From positions 1 through 47,724 of the forward strand of contig WFNP01000081.1 in the NCBI GenBank assembly GCA_015488535.1: a stretch of DNA of 47,724 nucleotides, in the 5' to 3' direction. The translations under genes and the position numbers were made by a program. The stretch comes from Nitratifractor sp. Its GTDB lineage: Bacteria > Campylobacterota > Campylobacteria > Campylobacterales > Sulfurovaceae. A model generated the notes under the pieces. It made no database searches and was not told the DNA's origin. It was given only the letters and a program-made list of their open reading frames with translations. Below are positions 26,075-34,044 of this stretch, one piece after another. Within the stretch, counting starts at the first letter, position 1, and each line of letters starts with the position of its first letter.

Positions 26075-26867
26075 ATTTGAAGAGTTAAAAAGTATAGTAG
26101 TAAAAGCCGGTAAAATAGTAAAAGAGGGTTTTTATGCTCATAAAGAGGTGAAACACAAAGATATTGTAGATTTGGTTACTCAATATGATGTCAAAACAGA
26201 AGAGTTTTTGATAAATGAGTTAAAAAAGTTACTGCCTGAATATACTTTGATTGGTGAAGAGAGTTTTAATACTCAAGATATTCACGCAAAAAAAGCTATA
26301 TATATAGACCCAATAGACGGCACTACAAATTTTGTGCATCAAATTCCACACTGTGCCATATCTGTGGGAGTTTGGGAAGATGGAGAGCCTCTTTGTGGAG
26401 TAGTCTATAATCCAATATTAGATGAACTCTTTTATGGCTTCAAAGATAAAGGAGCATATCTAAATGATAAAAAGATATCTGTAAGCAATCAAGATAAATT
26501 ACAATCTGCTCTAATTGCCACAGGCTTTCCATACTCCAAAGCTTATAAAGGAGCATCTTATAGATGGGTAGTAGATACAATAGCTAATTTATTGCCATAT
26601 ATCCAGGATATCAGAAGATTAGGCTCAGCGGCATTAGATATATGTTATTTATCTGCCGGTAGATTTGATGGTTTTTATGAAATAGAGTTAAAACCGTGGG
26701 ATGTAGCAGGAGCTATACCAATACTCATAGAAGCAGGAGGCAGGGTAAGCAGTCTTGAAAATGGGAAATATTGTATAGGTGATGATGCTATTGTGGTTAC
26801 AAATAGTAAAATTCACCAAGAAATTTTAGACATTATCGGTAAAAATGTGTATATTCGTAACACTTGA
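26064..26867 (+). CDS. suhB: Inositol monophosphatase family protein
   Basis: Mg-dependent sugar-phosphate phosphatase of 267 residues. Metal-binding motifs are complete: GEES (64-67), DPIDGTTNF with Asp82 and Asp85, and WDVAGA with Asp213. The segment RRLGSAALDICYLSAGRFDGF is typical of SuhB/IMPase proteins. The natural substrate may be inositol-1-phosphate or another phosphate such as PAP or fructose-1,6-bisphosphate, which this superfamily also handles. The symbol is by similarity only. Start overlaps the upstream flavoprotein gene. A weak stem-loop (AAATAGGA/TCCTATTT, 26893-26917) follows. Confidence 0.9.
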   Translation: MKDRFEELKSIVVKAGKIVKEGFYAHKEVKHKDIVDLVTQYDVKTEEFLINELKKLLPEYTLIGEESFNTQDIHAKKAIYIDPIDGTTNFVHQIPHCAISVGVWEDGEPLCGVVYNPILDELFYGFKDKGAYLNDKKISVSNQDKLQSALIATGFPYSKAYKGASYRWVVDTIANLLPYIQDIRRLGSAALDICYLSAGRFDGFYEIELKPWDVAGAIPILIEAGGRVSSLENGKYCIGDDAIVVTNSKIHQEILDIIGKNVYIRNT

Positions 26868-26892
26868 TTTAAATCAATTTTATTAAATAGTT

Positions 26893-26917
26893 AAATAGGA
26901 TAAATTATCTCCTATTT
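26893..26917. other. Inverted repeat between suhB and tpx
   Basis: AAATAGGA and TCCTATTT pair around a nine-base spacer. It may be a weak terminator of suhB or an operator for tpx. There is no proper T-run, so the role is open. Confidence 0.3.
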
Positions 26918-26935
26918 ATGTAATAATAACTCCAA

Positions 26936-26948
26936 CACAATAATTGTG
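26936..26948. promoter_or_regulatory. Palindrome upstream of tpx, possible redox-regulator site
   Basis: CACAAT-A-ATTGTG has perfect six-base arms, 17 bases before the tpx ribosome site (AAAGGAA). Its size and position would suit a PerR- or Fur-like operator. The identity of the regulator is a guess. Confidence 0.35.
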
Positions 26949-26977
26949 AAACAAAAACTTAATAAAAGGAAATGAAT

Positions 26978-27496
26978 ATGGCAACAGTAACACTAAAAGG
27001 TAATGAGTGTAATTTGGCAGGTAATGAGGTAAATGTTGGAGACAAGGCTCCTGAGGTAAGTGTAGTAAAGTCTGATGACCTTTCTGATATAACTGTAGGT
27101 GGAGCAAAAGACAAGGCTCAGCTAGTAATTGCAGTTCCATCTCTTGATACTCCTGTATGTGCAATGGAGACTACAAAGTTTAATAATCAAGCAGCAGGAA
27201 TTGACGGATTGGAAGTAACTGTTGTATCTATGGATTTACCATTTGCAGCTAAGAGATTCTGCTCAACTGAGGGCATTGAAAACCTTACAGTAGCATCTGA
27301 TTACAGAAACAAAGATTTCGCAAACGCTTATGGTGTATTGATTGCTGATGGACCACTTGCCGGAGTTACTGCTAGAGCAATTTTTGTAATTGACAAAGAT
27401 GGCAATGTAGCTTATAAGCAACTTGTACCTGAAATTACAGAAGAGCCTAATTACGAAGAGGCTTTAGAAGCAGCAAAAGAGACTGCTAGTAAGTAA
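26978..27496 (+). CDS. tpx: Thiol peroxidase (atypical 2-Cys peroxiredoxin)
   Basis: Reduces hydrogen and alkyl peroxides using thioredoxin. The 172-residue protein has the peroxidatic Cys61 in VPSLDTPVCAMETTKF and the resolving Cys95 in AKRFCSTEG, at the same positions as in E. coli Tpx. GPLAGVTARAIFVIDKDG is also typical. An ATG at 26972 lies directly against the AAAGGAA site, so the ATG at 26978, six bases further on, is the better start (MATVTLKG). It has its own upstream palindrome and a strong terminator, so it appears to be a single-gene transcript. Confidence 0.95.
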   Translation: MATVTLKGNECNLAGNEVNVGDKAPEVSVVKSDDLSDITVGGAKDKAQLVIAVPSLDTPVCAMETTKFNNQAAGIDGLEVTVVSMDLPFAAKRFCSTEGIENLTVASDYRNKDFANAYGVLIADGPLAGVTARAIFVIDKDGNVAYKQLVPEITEEPNYEEALEAAKETASK

Positions 27497-27501
27497 TAAC
27501 A

Positions 27502-27541
27502 AGACTTATCATCGCCAAAGAGCGGTGATAAGTCTCTTTTT
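27502..27541 (+). terminator. Rho-independent terminator after tpx
   Basis: AGACTTATCATCGC pairs with GCGGTGATAAGTCT (one G-T pair) around CAAAGA, followed by CTTTTTA. It lies between the convergent tpx gene and the small secreted protein gene. Confidence 0.85.
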
Positions 27542-27544
27542 AAA

Positions 27545-27751
27545 CTATTTACAATTTACAGAATCTACTCTGTAATGTAATTCATCTCTATATTTTTTGA
27601 GAGCTTTTTGAGTGGCTTCACTCTTTGAGTCAGCATAGACATATACTACTCCACCTGTTGGCTTACCATCTACATATCTATAACATGTCCATTTGGCAGA
27701 AGCCATAAGAGCGGTTGCCAAAATCAACATCACAAAAATAGACTTTTTCAT
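27545..27751 (-). CDS. Small secreted protein of unknown family
   Basis: 68 residues, with a signal peptide of about 20 residues (MKKSIFVMLILATALMAS, cut near ASA). The mature part of about 48 residues carries WTCYRYVDGKPTGGVVYVYA and ends RVDSVNCK, with one cysteine near each end that could form a disulfide. An in-frame ATG at 27799 overlaps the upstream gene, but AAGGAGG lies just before the ATG at 27751. Not recognised; a periplasmic protein is the best description. Confidence 0.75.
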   Translation of the reverse strand: MKKSIFVMLILATALMASAKWTCYRYVDGKPTGGVVYVYADSKSEATQKALKKYRDELHYRVDSVNCK

Positions 27752-27783
27752 AGATATAACCTCCTTTATTTGATATAAAGTTA

Positions 27784-28065
27784 TTATAGATACCCCCACT
27801 CTTTAAATTTATTTTTTAGTTTATCATCATTTTCAAATGCTTTAAAATAAAGATATTCTGGAGCCAAATCTAATTCATCATTCCATTTTATCGTATAATC
27901 AACTTTGAAATTTTTGAATTTTTCAATATCTTGAAGCTCTTTAAATGGTTTTATTTTTCCATTAAATATAAAATCTTTTAAATCAATAACTCCCTTTTTA
28001 TGATCATTAAATTCAACAGCGATTTTATAATCATCCTGATATCTTGCATCGATTATACTTAACAT
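27784..28065 (-). CDS. DUF2442 domain-containing protein
   Basis: 93-residue protein with the DUF2442 pattern: an N-terminal strand pair (ARYQDDYKIAVEFNDHKKGVIDL), PFKELQDIEKFKNFKVDYT, and the closing WNDELDLAPEYLYFKA. DUF2442 genes commonly follow a DUF4160 gene, and the pair is suspected to act as a toxin-antitoxin-like or addiction unit, without proof of mechanism. Here the DUF4160 partner directly upstream is 5'-truncated (28082-28288), so this half may be a relic. It starts 16 bases after the partner's stop. Confidence 0.85.
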   Translation of the reverse strand: MLSIIDARYQDDYKIAVEFNDHKKGVIDLKDFIFNGKIKPFKELQDIEKFKNFKVDYTIKWNDELDLAPEYLYFKAFENDDKLKNKFKEWGYL

Positions 28066-28081
28066 TGCTTCATCCTTTAAC

Positions 28082-28288
28082 TTAAACTAAAGGCTCGACT
28101 CTCTTATATTCTCCTGTTTCTTTCATACTGTTCCAATTTTCCCATAATTCTTCTTGATGGTCTTCTGCCCACTCTACAACTAATCCAAGAACTTTTGAAG
28201 GTAACTTTCCCTCCATAACACCAAAAGTTTTAATATCGATTGAAGCTCTATAATCATTATATTCAACATGAAAATAGCGTGAATAAAA
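28082..28288 (-). pseudogene. 5'-truncated DUF4160 gene remnant
   Basis: A start-less open frame encodes FHVEYNDYRASIDIKTFG, then EGKLPSKVLGLVVEWAEDHQ and EELWENWNSMKE. These are the core and C-terminus of DUF4160. A TAG at 28289-28291 blocks the frame upstream, and only about 30 bases separate it from the MerP-like gene stop, so there is no room for the missing 25 or so N-terminal residues. No frameshift can restore it. The first in-frame ATG is internal. DUF2442 follows directly, as in intact pairs elsewhere. Confidence 0.75.
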
Positions 28289-28319
28289 CTATTTATATAT
28301 TAAAGTGATCTATTTCTCC

Positions 28320-28598
28320 TCATTTCATATCTTTTATTGATAAAATTTTTCCTCTATAACCTGCTTTTTTTACTGCTTCTAAGAGTATCGTTTCATTTGT
28401 ATCATCTTTAAATATAACCGTAGCTTTTCTTGTATTTAGCTTTACCTTAGCTTTAATAACTCCATCTGTATGTTTTAAACTTCTCTTTACCGCTACTGTG
28501 CATAACGGACAGGTCATACCTGATACCTCTATTACCGCTACTTTGTCAGCATACAGAGATATAGATATCATAAATAATAAAAATATAACTCTTTTCAT
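28320..28598 (-). CDS. Secreted MerP-like heavy-metal-associated (HMA) domain protein
   Basis: 92 residues: a signal peptide of about 17 residues (MKRVIFLLFMISISLYA) followed by one ferredoxin-like HMA domain. The metal-binding loop GMTCPLCTVAVKRSL is the MerP form of CxxC, and the closing AVKKAGYRGKI is typical. MerP proteins capture Hg(II) in the periplasm and pass it to MerT. An in-frame ATG at 28634 overlaps the upstream gene; the ATG at 28598 gives a clean signal peptide. It lies 22 bases downstream of the TusA-MerT gene, so the two most likely work together. Copper or another soft metal cannot be excluded. Confidence 0.88.
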   Translation of the reverse strand: MKRVIFLLFMISISLYADKVAVIEVSGMTCPLCTVAVKRSLKHTDGVIKAKVKLNTRKATVIFKDDTNETILLEAVKKAGYRGKILSIKDMK

Positions 28599-28620
28599 AA
28601 ATTTTAAAACCTTTTTAAAA

Positions 28621-29295
28621 TCAAAAATCATCACTGGGCAATATATATACCACCCACCACGGATAAGTTATCAGTATCACTACAAATATTGTCCCTATTG
28701 TCAAATATAGTGTATAGTTCTTACACAAACTTGTAGCACATGCAATTCTCTCTTTTCTACCTCTAAACCAGTCAAACCATAGATAGGATGTAACCGCTAC
28801 TGCACCTATTGAAAAGTAATTATGATACGGAGCAAACTTTTGTAAAAAGCTCAAAGAGCCTACACTCACTCCAAAGAGTAAAAAAAGCAAGGGACCAAGA
28901 CAGCAGGTGCTTGCCAAAACAGCTGAAATTATCCCGCCAAACATAAGAGAGTAAAATTTTCTTGCATCTTGCCTCTCTTTTGCACTGTTTACTATTTGAG
29001 ATGCTCTGTTGGCTTTGGCTGAGGCTTCAATCTTCTGCTTTGCCCTCTCCTCTTCACTTGTATCAGAATCAATCAGACACTCATACCCCTTTACAATGCT
29101 TAGAATTACATGTCTTGGGGCTATCTTTTTCTCTTCAAAATATAATCCTCTGCTATTGACAAAACGCTTGACATTTTCAATAGATGAGATAGTGTTAAGT
29201 TCTATATCCAAAATCCCTTCTTCCATACTGTCAAGTGCATCTTTGACTCTAAGCACCGGTTGAGGGCAGTCAAGGTCTTTACAGTCAAGTTTCAA
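28621..29295 (-). CDS. TusA-like sulfur carrier domain fused to a MerT-type mercury transporter
   Basis: 224 residues with two parts. Residues 1-75 are a TusA/YedF-type domain: KLDCKDLDCPQPVLRVKDAL carries the active CPxP cysteine (Cys9 in DCPQP), then GILDIELNTISSIENVKRFV. A charged helix links it to a MerT-like membrane part from about 115. There, VLASTCCLGPLLFLLFGVSV carries the paired cysteines of MerT helix 1, FAPYHNYFSIGAVAV is helix 2, CATSLC is the cytoplasmic second cysteine pair, and a last helix ends the protein. Start is TTG (29293-29295), four bases after the upstream stop. The sequence suggests a persulfide or thiol handler placed at the inner face of a Hg(II) importer. No MerA or MerR is nearby. 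Confidence 0.85.
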   Translation of the reverse strand: MKLDCKDLDCPQPVLRVKDALDSMEEGILDIELNTISSIENVKRFVNSRGLYFEEKKIAPRHVILSIVKGYECLIDSDTSEEERAKQKIEASAKANRASQIVNSAKERQDARKFYSLMFGGIISAVLASTCCLGPLLFLLFGVSVGSLSFLQKFAPYHNYFSIGAVAVTSYLWFDWFRGRKERIACATSLCKNYTLYLTIGTIFVVILITYPWWVVYILPSDDF

Positions 29296-29299
29296 TCTA

Positions 29300-30448
29300 T
29301 TATCCTATCTGTTTTTTTGTAATCTCTTGACTTATTATTTGATACTTGAATAGTTTTGGAAAATAGTAATCAAGTGGCTCATCTTCTACCTCAGCATAAG
29401 GATATCCAAGCATATTGATAGGATACTGTTCAGGTTTTGGTGAAAGGATAAAATCTCTTCCCCAGTTGAAGCCTACCCAGTTCATCTCCCAACTATGGAG
29501 ATATCTTCTATTTAACTCTTTAACTTTCGGGTTACTGTATTTGAGATTCTCTACCAGCTCCAATTTTGTAATATCGGCAGGGTCCGCAGGTATCCAACCG
29601 GCTCCAGGTATATAATACTCTGCTCTACAGTGTTGCCATGTAGATATATCAGCCATTCCCTTTTCATCTGCTTTTCCCAATGCCTTGCTGTAATGGGATA
29701 ATCCGAGTCTGATACCAAACACTTCTCTAGCAGGGATACCGGCTGCTCTCAAAAGAGCTACAAACAGTGAGCTGATATCGGTGCATTTTCCGCCAAAATA
29801 TCCACTATCCATCATCTGTCCGGCATTACCCATACCACAACCTATCACTTTTGGATCTCTGAATGTAGTCTCGGTTACCCAATTATAAATTTTTTCTACT
29901 TTTGTAAATCTGTCTGTAATACCTTTTGTCAATTCATCAGCTTTTTGTTTGACTTTGCCGTCAGTTGGAATATGTAAAGTAGGCTCTAAAAATCTTTTGA
30001 CACTATTTGGAATTGGTAAATTTTTATTAGAAGCTTCTTTGATAATTGAGAGTGGCACTGTGCGGTATTTTGTCTCTATCTCCATATCTATTTCAAGTTT
30101 TTTGGGTTTATCACTCTTTTTCCAATCAGCATAAAGTATATTTACATCATAACTGTTATCATCATTTAAATTCCACTCATCATAATTACCGTTAAATGTC
30201 AATTTTCTGACATTTTGCCAAGGAGTATTATATGGCATTGGATTCCACAATCTTGCAGGATATGCACCTTTACCTTCCGGATTTTGTAAATCAAAGCTGT
30301 ATTTGACTCTAAATCTTCTGGACTCTTTTGATATCACATCTTCACTCTCCGGTTTTAAGGCACTATTTGAGCTGGCAAATGTTACATTTGGTATCATACC
30401 AACTCCCAGTGCCAATGAAGCAGTTTTTAGAAAATCTCTTCTTTCCAA
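29300..30448 (-). CDS. Tat-exported transglutaminase-like (cysteine protease fold) protein
   Basis: 382 residues. The N-terminus MERRDFLKTASLALGVGM has a twin-arginine signal, so the protein should be exported folded. A beta-rich region fills about 45-170. The transglutaminase-like core has a Cys in GYFGGKCTDISSLFVALLRA, followed by GIPAREVFGIRLG, then the His in TWQHCRAEYYIPGAGW and the Asp in IPADPAD, making a complete Cys-His-Asp triad. Such proteins act as proteases, amidases or cross-linkers; the substrate is unknown. It is the first gene of the operon with TusA-MerT and the MerP-like gene, and is divergent from aat. Confidence 0.88.
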   Translation of the reverse strand: MERRDFLKTASLALGVGMIPNVTFASSNSALKPESEDVISKESRRFRVKYSFDLQNPEGKGAYPARLWNPMPYNTPWQNVRKLTFNGNYDEWNLNDDNSYDVNILYADWKKSDKPKKLEIDMEIETKYRTVPLSIIKEASNKNLPIPNSVKRFLEPTLHIPTDGKVKQKADELTKGITDRFTKVEKIYNWVTETTFRDPKVIGCGMGNAGQMMDSGYFGGKCTDISSLFVALLRAAGIPAREVFGIRLGLSHYSKALGKADEKGMADISTWQHCRAEYYIPGAGWIPADPADITKLELVENLKYSNPKVKELNRRYLHSWEMNWVGFNWGRDFILSPKPEQYPINMLGYPYAEVEDEPLDYYFPKLFKYQIISQEITKKQIG

Positions 30449-30561
30449 TAATTATCCTTTGAGTTTTAATTAAATTATTTGGATAGAATTTTAACACATA
30501 TAAGAGTAAATTTGAGAAATTGGATAATTTTTAATAATAAAATAGATAAGAGGAAGTTAAA

Positions 30562-31290
30562 GTGTCTGAAATAACCTATGATGAATATATGGTAAGACCA
30601 TTAGGCTTTGACCATATATTTCCAGATCCTAGACTTGCCCCTGCTGAAGGATTGTTGGCTTATGGTGGTGATTTAAATCCGAATAGAATATTAAAAGCCT
30701 ATAGAATGGGGATATTTCCATGGTATAGTGAAAATGACCCTATTCTTTGGTGGTCTCCCGACCCTCGATTAATACTTATACCAAATAAATTAAAAGTATC
30801 CAAATCCTTTAGAAGATTATTGAAAAACAGCTCTTATAAAGTATGTTTTGACAAAGATTTTAGCTCTGTAATAAAAGCTTGTGCAACTACTCCCCGTTTT
30901 GGTCAAGACGGCACATGGTTGATAGATGAGATGCAGGAAGCTTATATTACACTACATAATATGGGATTTGCCCACAGTGTAGAGGTATATATGGATGATA
31001 AACTTGTAGGTGGATTGTATGGTATTGCAATGGGCAGAGTCTTTTTTGGTGAATCTATGTTTTCACACAAAGCAAATGGTTCTAAAATTGCTCTTAAAGC
31101 TCTAAGTGATGTTTTAAGCCAAAAAGGTTATGATTTTGTTGATTGCCAAGTGGTAACAGAGCATCTGGTAAATATGGGTGCTGAGATTATAAGTAGAGAT
31201 GAGTTTTTAAACAGGCTTGAAAAGAGTTTGGAGACTGGCGGTGATATCGGCAGTTGGAGAGATTTTAAATGGGAGTATAAAGATGGTTAA
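30562..31290 (+). CDS. aat: Leucyl/phenylalanyl-tRNA-protein transferase
   Basis: Adds Leu or Phe from aminoacyl-tRNA to proteins with N-terminal Arg or Lys, marking them for ClpS/ClpAP (N-degron pathway). The 242-residue protein shows FPDPRLAPAEGLLAYGGDL, YRMGIFPWYSENDPILWWSPDPR and GGLYGIAMGRVFFGESMFS, all diagnostic. Start is GTG with GAGGAAG upstream. It is the first gene of a plus-strand run with tal, and its end overlaps the tal start by 8 bases. Confidence 0.95.
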   Translation: MSEITYDEYMVRPLGFDHIFPDPRLAPAEGLLAYGGDLNPNRILKAYRMGIFPWYSENDPILWWSPDPRLILIPNKLKVSKSFRRLLKNSSYKVCFDKDFSSVIKACATTPRFGQDGTWLIDEMQEAYITLHNMGFAHSVEVYMDDKLVGGLYGIAMGRVFFGESMFSHKANGSKIALKALSDVLSQKGYDFVDCQVVTEHLVNMGAEIISRDEFLNRLEKSLETGGDIGSWRDFKWEYKDG

Positions 31291-32287
31291 TAATGATTTG
31301 AATTTTTCACTTTGGGTGGATTTTATAGAGAGAAACTTTTTAAAAAAAGATTTTATAAAGATGATAGAAGATGGTGTAATTAACGGAGCTACAAGCAACC
31401 CTGCAATATTTGCAAAAGCTATCACAACTTCACCTGCATATCTGGAGCAGTTGGATAATCTCAAAGGAGTTAGTGCCAAAGAGAAGTATGAAGCATTGGC
31501 AATAGAAGATATCAAAACAGCGGCTATTGAATTGAGAGGTGTATATGATATCGGTAGTGAAGGATACATTAGTATAGAGGTAGATCCATTTTTGGCAAAC
31601 AATACAGAAGGAACTATCAAAGAGGCAAAAAGACTCTTCAAAGCGATAGACGAACCAAATGTAATGATAAAGATACCGGCTACAGAGGCTGGATATCCTG
31701 CTATGAAAGAGTTACTCTCAGACGGTATCAGTGTAAATGCCACACTGGTTTTTGCCCCAGAACAAGCAAAAAAGTGTCTAAAGGCGATGAAAGAGGGTAT
31801 AGAAGAGTTTGAAACAACAGGAGGTGAAAGGGTCGAAGCAGTAATCAGTGTATTTGTAAGTCGATTTGACAAAGAGCTTGACCCGATTTTAAAAGAGAAA
31901 GGATTGCCTACATCTGTTACCGGTGTAATTAATGCTGCAAATATCTACAATATTATTGAAAATAACCACACTCCGACAGTAAGAACGCTCTTTGCAAGTA
32001 CTGGGGTAAAGAGTGATGATTTACCGACAGATTACTATATCAGACAACTATATGCGGCTCACAGTGTAAATACCGCTCCGCTTGATACAATAGAGGCTTT
32101 TGAAAAGAGTAGTGAAAAGCCCTTACCTGCTCTGCCTATGCCACAAAATGAGATAGATGAATATTTTGAAAATCTTGAAAAAAACGGCATATCCATTCAA
32201 TCAGTAAGATACAAACTGCTCGAAGAGGGTCTAAAAGCTTTTGAAGACTCTTTTGCAAAGATGCTGGATAGTTTGGAGGAGAAATGA
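31283..32287 (+). CDS. tal: Transaldolase
   Basis: Pentose phosphate enzyme moving a dihydroxyacetone unit between sugar phosphates. The 334-residue protein contains NGATSNPAIFAKAI and VMIKIPATEAGYPAMKEL, the latter with the Schiff-base lysine, plus SVNATLVFAPEQA. An upstream in-frame ATG at 31217 is inside aat; the ATG at 31283 gives the usual MVNNDLNFSLWVDF start seen in Campylobacterota transaldolases. The length fits the family. It overlaps pilT by 4 bases at its end. Confidence 0.95.
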   Translation: MVNNDLNFSLWVDFIERNFLKKDFIKMIEDGVINGATSNPAIFAKAITTSPAYLEQLDNLKGVSAKEKYEALAIEDIKTAAIELRGVYDIGSEGYISIEVDPFLANNTEGTIKEAKRLFKAIDEPNVMIKIPATEAGYPAMKELLSDGISVNATLVFAPEQAKKCLKAMKEGIEEFETTGGERVEAVISVFVSRFDKELDPILKEKGLPTSVTGVINAANIYNIIENNHTPTVRTLFASTGVKSDDLPTDYYIRQLYAAHSVNTAPLDTIEAFEKSSEKPLPALPMPQNEIDEYFENLEKNGISIQSVRYKLLEEGLKAFEDSFAKMLDSLEEK

Positions 32288-33432
32288 AAGAAGTTTTAGA
32301 TAAATTTCTTAAAATGATGGTAAGCAAGGGAGGAAGTGACCTGCATATCAAAGCAACTTCACATGTAAGAATGAGAATAAGCGGTCTTTTAAAAAAAGCA
32401 AGTAGCAAACCATTAAGTCCAAAGCAGGTAGAAGCCATACTAAGGTCTATCACCAACGAAAAAATGATGCAAAAGTTCAAAGAGCATAAATCGCTGGACT
32501 TTACCTATGTGCTGGATCAAAACAGCCGTTTTAGGGTAAATGCATTCTACCAAATGAATGGTATAAGTATCGTAATGAGGATTATTCCTGTCAAAATTCC
32601 TTCACTAGATGAGTTAAATCTACCAGATGTCGTCAGAACTTTTGCAGATGTGCAAAGAGGCTTGGTACTTGTAACAGGAGTAACCGGTAGTGGTAAATCC
32701 ACAACTCTAGCTGCTATACTGAATGAAGTAAATGAAAAGTATGAAAAACATATCATTACACTTGAAGACCCAATAGAGTTTGTCCACCCGGATAAACAAT
32801 GTTTGATTAATCAGCGTTCTATAGGTCAGGATTCCAACTCATTTGCCGATGCACTTCCAGCAGCTCTGAGAGAAGACCCTGATATCATACTCGTTGGAGA
32901 GATGAGAGATGTCGAGACGATAGAGTTGGCTCTTCATGCGGCAAATACTGGACACTTGGTATTTTCTACTCTACACACACTCGATGCAAAAGAGACAGTA
33001 AATAGAATTGTGGGAACATTCCCTGAAGTTGAGCAAAACCGTATCAGATTGACACTTGCTGCTGTTATACAGGGGGTTATATCCCAAAGATTGGTAAGGA
33101 CAGTCGATGGAGGAAGGGTAGCTGTCGAAGAGATAATGGTAAGAACGCCAAGAATTGAAGAGCTGATTGCAGAAAACAGAGACTTTGAAATCCCTGATAC
33201 TATTGCTGAAGGTAAAGAGGTGTATGGCTCCCAGACATTTGACCAGCATCTGTATGATTTGGCAATGGCAGGTATCATCAGCCAGGATATGGCACTTGAA
33301 AATGCTACATCACCAGCTGACTTGAAATTGAAATTTGAAGGTATCGGAGCAGGAGGTGATGAAGAAGAGGAAGAAGACAAAGAAATTGAATTAGATGCCT
33401 TTGATTTCAAAGATGAAGAGGAAGAGGATTAA
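32284..33432 (+). CDS. pilT: Type IV pilus retraction ATPase PilT family protein
   Basis: Hexameric ATPase that retracts type IV pili. 382 residues: N-terminal PAS-like domain (SKGGSDLHIKATSHVRMRIS), Walker A GVTGSGKSTT, Asp box ITLEDPIEFVHP, Walker B DIILVGEMRDVETIELAL, and the retraction motif region AIITG-like replaced by a variable C-terminus. An acidic tail (EEEEEDKEIELDAFDFKDEE) extends beyond the normal end, unusual for PilT. No pilin or pilB is adjacent, and the operon neighbours are metabolic. It overlaps tal by 4 bases. Confidence 0.92.
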   Translation: MKEVLDKFLKMMVSKGGSDLHIKATSHVRMRISGLLKKASSKPLSPKQVEAILRSITNEKMMQKFKEHKSLDFTYVLDQNSRFRVNAFYQMNGISIVMRIIPVKIPSLDELNLPDVVRTFADVQRGLVLVTGVTGSGKSTTLAAILNEVNEKYEKHIITLEDPIEFVHPDKQCLINQRSIGQDSNSFADALPAALREDPDIILVGEMRDVETIELALHAANTGHLVFSTLHTLDAKETVNRIVGTFPEVEQNRIRLTLAAVIQGVISQRLVRTVDGGRVAVEEIMVRTPRIEELIAENRDFEIPDTIAEGKEVYGSQTFDQHLYDLAMAGIISQDMALENATSPADLKLKFEGIGAGGDEEEEEDKEIELDAFDFKDEEEED

Positions 33433-33465
33433 AAGAGTATTAAACTTTTTTTTATCAAATTTGGG

Positions 33466-33471
33466 TAAAAT
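33466..33471 (+). promoter_or_regulatory. Putative -10 box for rplY
   Basis: TAAAAT in TTGGGTAAAATCC, 33 bases before the rplY ATG. Located in the 71-base gap after pilT, where a new promoter is expected. Confidence 0.4.
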
Positions 33472-33503
33472 CCTCGCCTATTTTAAATATTTAAGGATTA
33501 AAA

Positions 33504-34040
33504 ATGCTGGAAGGTATAGTTAGAGAGAGTATCGGTAAAAGCGACGCAAAAAAGCTCAGACGAGATGGTTATCTAATAGCCAACCTGTATGCAAAAGGTG
33601 TGGAGAATATTCATGCAGCTTTCAAACAGGGTGAATTTATTAGAACAGTCAGAAGAAAAGAGTCTTTGGCTTTTCCTGTCAAAGTAGGTGACAAAGAGTT
33701 AAATGTAGTAGTGCAAGAGTATCAACTCCACCCAGTAACTGGTGATATTGTTCATGTTGATTTATTGGTAGCTGTTCCAGGCCAGGTAACTGATTATCTT
33801 GTACCTGTCAAAACAGTAGGCACACCTAAGGGATTAAAAAACAAAGGTGTTTTAGTAATTACCAAGAAAAGACTCAGAGTAAGAGGTGCTATTGAAGATA
33901 TCCCTGCAAACTTCACATTAGATGTAAGTGATTTGGATAGAGATGATTCAATTCTTGTAAGAGATATCCCAGTTCCTGAAAATTGTAAATTGATGGATAG
34001 AGGTGATGTTTCTGTATGTGGTGTAATCAAGTCTAGATAA
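33504..34040 (+). CDS. rplY: 50S ribosomal protein L25 (CTC family)
   Basis: Binds 5S rRNA. The 178-residue length marks the long CTC form, with an L25 N-terminal barrel (RESIGKSDAKKLRRDGYLIANLY, then VVVQEYQLHPVTGDIVHVDLLV) and a TL5-type C-terminal domain (GTPKGLKNKGVLVI, then DVSDLDRDDSILVRDI). TTAAGGA lies upstream of the ATG. It is followed after four bases by pth, a widely conserved pairing. Confidence 0.95.
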   Translation: MLEGIVRESIGKSDAKKLRRDGYLIANLYAKGVENIHAAFKQGEFIRTVRRKESLAFPVKVGDKELNVVVQEYQLHPVTGDIVHVDLLVAVPGQVTDYLVPVKTVGTPKGLKNKGVLVITKKRLRVRGAIEDIPANFTLDVSDLDRDDSILVRDIPVPENCKLMDRGDVSVCGVIKSR

Positions 34041-34044
34041 TATC

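Noticed and set aside
31207-31872. 221-codon minus-strand open frame opposite transaldolase
   Set aside because: It is Ser/Ile/Phe-rich with no domain, and lies wholly antisense to the well-supported tal gene.
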